This document shows positions 12,480 through 18,429 of a stretch of DNA of 18,429 bases, one piece after another (positions within the stretch are counted from its first letter, which is position 1; every line of letters starts with the position of its first letter). Source of the stretch: Chromatiales bacterium. Lineage in GTDB: Bacteria > Pseudomonadota > Gammaproteobacteria > CAMYNG01. The stretch is taken from the NCBI GenBank assembly GCA_027021685.1, contig JALUTW010000036.1:1-18429 (forward strand), given 5' to 3'. The notes beneath the pieces are model-generated. The model ran no database searches. It saw only the letters and a program-made list of their open reading frames with translations, and was not told the DNA's origin. Both the position numbers and the translations under genes were made by a program.

Positions 12480-13312
12480 AACTCGATTCGCCCCTCGAAC
12501 ACGCGGGTGGCCGGGCCGGTGAGCAGCACCGGCGCATCGATGCCGGCCCAGCGCACTTCCAGGCGCCCGCCCGGCAGGTCCACCGCAACCTTATCACCAA
12601 GCCGCCCCTGCTGGCGACCCACCACCACCGCGGCACAGGCCCCGCTGCCGCAGGCCAGGGTCTCGCCGGCGCCGCGCTCCCACACCCGCAGCCGGATGCG
12701 GGCGGCATCCACCACCTCCATGAAGCCCACGTTGACCCGGGCGGGAAAGCGCGGATGGTGCTCGATGGCCGGGCCCAGGCGCGCCACCGGCGCCCGGTCC
12801 ACGTCCGCCACCACGAGCACCGCGTGGGGATTGCCCAGGGACACCGCGCCCAGCTCCACCGTCTCGCCGTCCACCTCCAGCGTGTACGCCGGCGCCGGGG
12901 CCGGGGCCTCGAACGGGATGGCGGCGGGTTCGAACCGCGGGCGGCCCATGTCCACGGTGATCCGGCCGTCGGGCTCCACCACCAGGGTGAGCGGACCGGC
13001 GGCGGTCTGCACCCGCAGGCGCTCGCCCTGCCACAGGCCGTGATCGATGACGAAGCGGGCGAAGCAGCGGGCGCCGTTGCCGCACTGCTCCACCTCGCCG
13101 CCGTCGGCATTGAAGATGCGGTAGCCGAAGTCCACCTCCGGTCCCGGCGGCGGCTCCACCAGCAGCACCTGGTCGCAGCCCACGCCGAAGTGGCGGTCGG
13201 CGAGAAAGCGCACCTGCTCGGGCGTCAGCGCCACCGCCTGGTTGACCGCGTCGATGACGACGAAGTCGTTGCCCAGGCCGTGCATCTTGGTAAAGGCGAT
13301 CTCCACGGGCAC
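12476..13312 (-). CDS. dapF: Diaminopimelate epimerase
   Basis: The product is 278 residues starting at GTG 13312, immediately after the lysA stop codon with no gap (TGA then GTG); GTG 13306 is an alternative start. The N-terminal KMHGLGNDF block is diagnostic. The two catalytic cysteines are Cys77 in EQCGNGARC and Cys221 in ACGSGACA, the thiolate pair that moves the alpha proton. The cytoplasmic enzyme converts LL-diaminopimelate to meso-diaminopimelate, the lysA substrate and the peptidoglycan cross-linking residue. Length and motifs are normal. It sits between lysA and DUF484 in a tightly packed operon, so expression is presumably coordinated with lysine synthesis. Confidence 0.97.
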   Translation of the reverse strand: MPVEIAFTKMHGLGNDFVVIDAVNQAVALTPEQVRFLADRHFGVGCDQVLLVEPPPGPEVDFGYRIFNADGGEVEQCGNGARCFARFVIDHGLWQGERLRVQTAAGPLTLVVEPDGRITVDMGRPRFEPAAIPFEAPAPAPAYTLEVDGETVELGAVSLGNPHAVLVVADVDRAPVARLGPAIEHHPRFPARVNVGFMEVVDAARIRLRVWERGAGETLACGSGACAAVVVGRQQGRLGDKVAVDLPGGRLEVRWAGIDAPVLLTGPATRVFEGRIEL

Positions 13313-14563
13313 TCAGTCCGGCAGCCGGCGCTCCAGGGCGAACAGGTCGGGGATGCGCTCGCGCTCGCGCACGCAATGGTGGCGGTCGCCGTCCACCATG
13401 ACCTCGGCCGCGCGCGGACGGCTGTTGTAGTTGGAACTCATGGAGAAACCGTAGGCCCCGGCCGAGCGCACGGCCAGCAGGTCCCCCTCGGCCAGGGCCA
13501 GCTCGCGGCCCTTGCCCAGGAAATCACCGGTCTCGCACACCGGGCCCACCACGTCATAGACACAGGCGGCGGTGTCGCCGCGCGGCACCACCGGCACGAT
13601 CTCCTGCCAGGCGTCGTACAGGGCCGGGCGCAGCAGGTCGTTCATGGCCGCATCGACGATGGCGAAGTTCTTGTGCGCGGTGTGCTTGAGGTACTCCACC
13701 CGCGTGAGCAGCACCCCGGCGTTGCCGGCGATGGCCCGCCCCGGCTCCACCAGCAGCTCCAGGTCGCGCGTGCCCAGGGCCGCGTCGATGGCCCGCGCAT
13801 AGTCCGCCGGCTCGGGCGGGGTCTCGTCGCGGTAGCGGATGCCCAGCCCGCCGCCCAGGTCCAGGTGGGAAAGGTGGATGCCCTGGTCCGCCAGCCGATC
13901 CACCAGGGCCAGCACCCGTTCCAGGGCATCGACGAAGGGGGCGGTCTCGGTGAGCTGGGAGCCGATGTGGCAGTCCACCCCCAGCACCTCCAGGTGGGGG
14001 AGCTGGTGGGCGCGGCGGTACACCGCCTCGGCGGCCTCGATGTTGATGCCGAACTTGTTCTCGCGCAGGCCGGTGGAGATGTAGGGATGGGTGCGGGCAT
14101 CCACGTCGGGGTTGACCCGCAGCGACACCGGAGCGCGCACTCCCAGCTCCCCGGCCACCCGGTCGAGGCGCTCCAGCTCCGCCTCCGACTCCACGTTGAA
14201 GCAGCGGATGCCCGCCTCCAGCGCCCGGCGCATCTCGTCGGCACGCTTGCCCACCCCGGAGAACACCACCCGCGCCGGGTGGCCGCCGGCGGCCAGCACC
14301 CGTTCCAGCTCGCCCACGGAGACGATGTCGAAGCCCGCCCCCAGCCGGGCCAGCACGTCCAGCACCGCCAGATTGGAGTTGGCCTTGACCGCGTAGCACA
14401 CCAGGTGCGGGCGCCCGGCCAGGGCCTGGTCGAAGGCGCGGAAATGGCGCTCCAGGGTGGCACGGGAGTAGACGTAGCAGGGCGTGCCGTGGTGCTCGGC
14501 GATGGCGGTCAGGGGCACCGCCTCGGCGTGGAGCACGCCGTCGCGATAGGTGAAGTGGTCCAC
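13313..14563 (-). CDS. lysA: Diaminopimelate decarboxylase
   Basis: The product is 416 residues from GTG 14563, four bases after the stop of the small lipoprotein gene. It is a fold-III PLP enzyme: the PLP lysine is Lys60 in CYAVKANSN, CHIGSQL and DLGGGLGIRY form the cofactor-binding barrel, EPGRAI binds the PLP phosphate region, and VGPVCETGDFLG near residue 345 carries the active-site cysteine contributed by the partner subunit. It decarboxylates meso-diaminopimelate to L-lysine in the cytoplasm. Its presence between the lipoprotein gene and dapF is the arrangement of Pseudomonas and many other gammaproteobacteria, not of E. coli, where lysA is elsewhere. No truncation or missing residue is seen. 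Confidence 0.97.
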   Translation of the reverse strand: MDHFTYRDGVLHAEAVPLTAIAEHHGTPCYVYSRATLERHFRAFDQALAGRPHLVCYAVKANSNLAVLDVLARLGAGFDIVSVGELERVLAAGGHPARVVFSGVGKRADEMRRALEAGIRCFNVESEAELERLDRVAGELGVRAPVSLRVNPDVDARTHPYISTGLRENKFGINIEAAEAVYRRAHQLPHLEVLGVDCHIGSQLTETAPFVDALERVLALVDRLADQGIHLSHLDLGGGLGIRYRDETPPEPADYARAIDAALGTRDLELLVEPGRAIAGNAGVLLTRVEYLKHTAHKNFAIVDAAMNDLLRPALYDAWQEIVPVVPRGDTAACVYDVVGPVCETGDFLGKGRELALAEGDLLAVRSAGAYGFSMSSNYNSRPRAAEVMVDGDRHHCVRERERIPDLFALERRLPD

Positions 14564-14567
14564 GGCC

Positions 14568-14684
14568 CTAGCGTTCCGCCACCGCGCGGCTCTCCTGCGG
14601 CAGGTACAGCGGGCCCTTCTTGCCGCAGCCGGCGGCCGCGAGCAGCAGGATCAGCAACGGCAGGAGGCGCAGCAGGGTGGACAT
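14568..14684 (-). CDS. lptM: Small outer-membrane lipoprotein LptM/LppL-like
   Basis: This is a 38-residue gene too short to stand out as an open reading frame. It starts at ATG 14684 (in-frame ATGs at 14693 and 14702 are possible, the latter unlikely because the promoter box lies just upstream). The sequence is a hydrophobic signal followed by the lipobox LAAAGC with Cys20, then GKKGPLYLP, the hallmark of the LptM (YifL)/LppL family. After lipidation only about 19 residues remain. In E. coli LptM binds the LPS translocon LptD/E and helps its oxidative maturation. Its position four bases before lysA matches the lppL-lysA-dapF synteny of Pseudomonas. Confidence 0.9.
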   Translation of the reverse strand: MSTLLRLLPLLILLLAAAGCGKKGPLYLPQESRAVAER

Positions 14685-14716
14685 GGACGGCATCCCGGAC
14701 ATGGCGGCGATATGCG

Positions 14717-14722
14717 ATTATA
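14717..14722 (-). promoter_or_regulatory. Consensus -10 box of the lptM-lysA-dapF-DUF484-xerC operon
   Basis: On the - strand a perfect TATAAT (14722-14717) lies 33 bases upstream of the lipoprotein ATG, predicting transcription from about 14710 and a leader of roughly 25 bases. The -35 region (14745-14740, GGGCAC) is poor, so an activator or an unusual -35 may be needed. All five genes downstream are packed with gaps of 0-4 bases or overlaps, consistent with a single transcript. The 14723-14856 part of the divergent gap shows no convincing promoter for the kinase gene. Confidence 0.5.
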
Positions 14723-14856
14723 CGCGCCCGCCGCCGCCCGTGCCCACCGGGCCGGCCCGGGAACAGGGGGCGGCCGGCGCCGTCCATGGTATGGTGAGAA
14801 CCTGCCCCGGGGCGGCGCCCTGCGCATCCACCCCTGCCGGCAACGAGACCCGCGTC

Positions 14857-16811
14857 GTGAACATCCGCCGCAGCATCTTTCTCTGGATCTTCGTCGCCAC
14901 CATCCTGCCCCTCACCGGGCTGGCGCTGGCGGCGACCTATTACGTCCAGACCAGCCACCGCCAGTCACAGGAAGCGGACATCGCCGCCGGCCTCGGCAAC
15001 CTGGCCGGCGAGATCCGCCGCCGCCACCAGGCGGAGCAGGCCCTGGTCCTGGGCCTGGCCCGCTCGCCGGCGGTGCGCGAGATCCTGCCGGTGCTGTACG
15101 AACGGCGGCGGGGCAACGCCCACCCGGAGATCAACGTGCGCCGGGCCCGCATCAACCGCTTCTTCCGCGGCCTGGGCACCATCCTGCCGGGCTACTTCGC
15201 CATCCGCGTGCTGGACTACCAGGGCAACACCCTGATCAAGGTCAGTCACCGCCGGGTGAGCCCGGCCATCTACGAGGGCATCGAGGGCGTGCCGCTGGTG
15301 GAACCGGAACTCAACGACCCGGCCTTCATGCGCCGGCTGGACCGCCTGCCCCGCAAGCGGGTGAGCCTGATCACCCTGCCCCACCGGCTGCGCGAGGCCG
15401 AGGACATGAAGCACCTGCCCAAGCAGGACTACATCGTCCCCCTCTACCACCGGCGCCGGCTGGTGGGCGCCCTCACCGTCACCCTGCTGGGCGGCGAGCT
15501 GGACCGCATCATGGAACACGCCCCGCGCCTGCACCAGGGCCGGCTGCTGCTGGTGGAACTCAACCCCGACCACGAGGCCCGCAACGGGCTGGTGCTGTTC
15601 GACGACGCCCGCAACCTGCGCCTGGCCCAGCCCCGGTCCGGGCCGCTCATGGTGGACGATCTGCTGGACCAGGCGGTGGCGTCGGCGCTGGAGGGCGAGG
15701 ACGGGCGCCTGGCCCTGCCGGGCGGACGCACCCTCTACTACACCGCCTTCTTTCCCGCGCAGGACGAGCTGGTCAACTGGGTCCTGGCCCTGGTGGTGGA
15801 GGACAACCGCCTCACCGCCCCCTTCCGCCAGATCCGCGCCGCCATCTGGGGCGTCGCCGGCGTGGCCCTGTTCATGACCCTGGGCCTGTCCGGGATCGGC
15901 GTGCGCAACATCGCCCGGCCGGTGCGCACCCTGGCGGCCCGCCTCAAGCAGTTCGCCGACGGCCACCGCGAGGTCCGCGCCGGCGTGCGCTCGCGCGTGG
16001 ACGAGATCCGGGAGCTGGGCGAGGCCTTCGACTACATGGCCGACACCATCGTGCGGGTGGAATCGGAGCGCGACCGCGCCCGCGAGCTCATGCTGCGCAG
16101 CGCCAAGCTGGCCAGCCTGGGCCAGATGGCGGCGGGTATCGGCCACGAGCTCAACAATCCGCTCAACAACATCCTGTCGTATGCCAAGCTCCTGAAGCGG
16201 GCCCTGCCCGACGACCCCGACCTGCGGCGCGACCTGGACTCCCTCCAGCAGGAGGCCCTGCGCGCCACCGAGATCGTGCGCGGGGTGCTCAACTTCGCCC
16301 GCCAGGTGCCGCCGCGCTACGGCGAGTTCCGGCTCGGGCCCTGGCTCGCCGCCACCGCGGCGCTGGTGGAGCAGGCAGCCCGGGCCCGGCACGTGGACCT
16401 GCGCCTCCTCGACCGCTGCCCGCCGGACCAGACCATGGAAGGCGACAGCGGCCAGCTCCAGCAGGCCCTGGTCAACCTGCTGCTCAACGCCATCGCGGCC
16501 AGTCCCGAGGGCGGCCAGGTGGTGGTGGGCGCGCGCTGTGACGGCGACTCCGTGCTCGTCACCGTGCGTGACGAGGGCACCGGCATCGACGAGGCCGTGC
16601 GCGACCGGCTGTTCGATCCGTTCTTCACCACCAAGCCCGAGGGCGAGGGCACCGGCCTGGGGCTGTCCATCGCCCTGGGCATCGTGGAGCACCACGGCGG
16701 CAGCCTGGACCTGCACAACAACCCCGACCAGGGCGCCACCGCCAGCATGCGCCTGCCCTTGCGCCGGCCGCAGCCATCGGCCGATACTGGCGGCGGCACC
16801 GGTGATGCCCC

Positions 16812-16815
<4 letters not shown>
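14857..16815 (+). CDS. Membrane sensor histidine kinase (TspS-like position)
   Basis: The product is 652 residues from GTG 14857, preceded by GAGA eight bases upstream and starting directly at the first membrane anchor; the open frame upstream lacks coding character. TM1 is about 7-29, a large periplasmic sensor (30-325) carries no recognised ligand signature, and TM2 is about 329-349. A HAMP linker (350-402) follows, then HisKA with phospho-acceptor His430 in AAGIGHELNNPL. The HATPase_c domain shows the N-box NLLLNAI, G1 DEGTGID (572-578), the FDPFFTTK box and G2 GTGLGLSI. The GHELNNPLNN motif is typical of kinases paired with NtrC-type regulators. Its stop overlaps the start of such a regulator (ATGA). 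With a SoxY-like gene just beyond, it is a candidate sensor of reduced sulfur compounds, like TspS of Acidithiobacillus caldus; the signal is inferred, not shown. Confidence 0.93.
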
Positions 16816-18179
<1,364 letters not shown>

Positions 18180-18217
18180 AGACCGGCCTCCCGCTGCATC
18201 GCCCTTTGCAACGTCAT

Positions 18218-18232
18218 CGTGCAATGTGCACG
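18218..18232. promoter_or_regulatory. Perfect dyad, candidate activator binding site
   Basis: CGTGCA-ATG-TGCACG is a perfect six-base inverted repeat with a three-base centre. An overlapping, looser dyad TTGCA-N9-TGCAA lies at 18206-18224, so TGCA occurs three times within 24 bases. The centre is about 85 bases upstream of the predicted sigma-54 transcription start, the usual range for NtrC-type enhancer sites. A role as transcription terminator of the regulator gene is less likely because no T-run follows. Confidence 0.5.
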
Positions 18233-18244
18233 GCCCGGCCGGCA

Positions 18245-18326
18245 GAAACCGTCACAAGCCCTTGAATTTCCGTCCCTTCGGGCTGGCCCGCCTTTTGCGA
18301 CGGGTCGAGCACCGACCGACGGTTTC
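18245..18326. repeat. Nine-base inverted repeat flanking the sigma-54 promoter
   Basis: GAAACCGTC (18245-18253) and its exact reverse complement GACGGTTTC (18318-18326) lie 64 bases apart, one upstream of the -24/-12 promoter and one just after the predicted start site. They could be two half-sites for a looping regulator or a chance pairing. No known protein site was recognised. Confidence 0.45.
18284..18299 (+). promoter_or_regulatory. Sigma-54 (-24/-12) promoter of the SoxY-like gene
   Basis: TGGCCCG-CCTT-TTGCG has GG (18285-18286) and GC (18297-18298) separated by exactly ten bases and differs from the TGGCACG-N4-TTGCW consensus only in one position of the -24 box and the final base. Transcription should start near 18310, giving a leader of about 40 bases to the ATG at 18350. 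It lies directly downstream of a sigma-54 activator gene, which strongly supports the call. Confidence 0.75.
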
Positions 18327-18349
18327 ATCCCAACGTTGAGGAGAGAATC

Positions 18350-18429
18350 ATGCTACGCAGAACGTTTCTGAAGGGGAGCCTGGCCACGGGGACGGTGGCG
18401 GTGGCGGTGAGCGCGGGGCTGCTGAGCCC
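18350..18429 (+). CDS. Tat-exported protein, probably SoxY-like sulfur carrier (partial)
   Basis: Only the first 26 codons are in the window; the gene runs off the right edge. The start ATG 18350 follows a strong GAGGAGAG ribosome-binding site. The peptide begins MLRRTFLKGSLATG and continues with a hydrophobic Val/Ala stretch to GLLSP. This is a twin-arginine signal (RRTFLKG), so the protein is folded in the cytoplasm and exported to the periplasm. The wording of the signal is very like that of thiosulfate-oxidation carrier SoxY proteins, but many Tat substrates share it, so SoxY is a guess from the signal alone. The sigma-54 promoter upstream and the two-component pair before it suggest inducible expression. 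Confidence 0.6.
   Translation, partial: MLRRTFLKGSLATGTVAVAVSAGLLS

Noticed and set aside
10771..13110. 779-codon open frame on the - strand
   Set aside because: It is an out-of-frame shadow across xerC, DUF484 and dapF, rich in Pro/Arg/Trp/Ala; the real genes have catalytic motifs.
12755..14797. 680-codon open frame on the + strand
   Set aside because: Antisense to dapF and lysA, His/Gln/Val-biased composition, no recognisable domain.
14965..16716. 583-codon open frame on the - strand within the kinase gene
   Set aside because: It is the antisense shadow of a histidine kinase with all conserved boxes on the + strand.

Overview
The window is about 18.4 kb of GC-rich DNA with strongly G/C-biased third codon positions and housekeeping synteny typical of gammaproteobacteria (lptM/lppL-lysA-dapF-DUF484-xerC, as in Pseudomonas and relatives). 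The right edge starts a twin-arginine exported protein whose signal resembles that of the sulfur-oxidation carrier SoxY. It is preceded by a two-component system and a sigma-54 promoter. Together these suggest a sulfur-oxidising gammaproteobacterium (Chromatiales/Ectothiorhodospiraceae-like). This is an inference; nothing in the window fixes the genus.

Left part (1-3.6 kb): the 3' end of hemE on the + strand, followed directly by a short heptamer tandem repeat. Next, on the - strand, come two unrecognised genes (an exported protein and a small basic cytoplasmic protein) in a stretch of visibly lower GC, with their own promoter-like site. A - strand pair, DUF2905 membrane protein plus FHA-domain protein, ends at a good intrinsic terminator. 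Divergent from this pair are a DsbG-like periplasmic thiol:disulfide protein and a short all-beta protein reminiscent of OB-fold spike/baseplate accessory proteins.

Middle (3.6-9.3 kb): a compact - strand operon of a TetR regulator, a large RND/MMPL-type exporter, a LolA-like periplasmic lipid carrier (PF17131 type) and an outer-membrane beta-barrel. The three effectors could move a lipid-like substrate from inner to outer membrane. Upstream is an AT-rich intergenic island with a palindrome (possible TetR operator), an exact IHF-consensus match and a TTGACA promoter for a small acidic protein of PA3496 type on the + strand.

Right part (9.3-18.4 kb): a membrane-bound diguanylate cyclase with an inhibitory I-site, then the tightly packed lptM-lysA-dapF-DUF484-xerC operon, all on the - strand and driven by a TATAAT-type promoter near 14.72 kb. 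Divergent from it is a + strand pair: a membrane histidine kinase and an NtrC-type sigma-54 activator sharing an ATGA stop/start. Immediately downstream lie dyad sites, a near-consensus -24/-12 promoter and the start of the Tat-exported SoxY-like gene. The parsimonious reading is a local circuit in which kinase and regulator switch on the gene cluster running off the right edge, comparable to the described TspS-TspR control of sox genes in Acidithiobacillus caldus. No tRNA, rRNA, CRISPR array, insertion sequence or prophage was seen.
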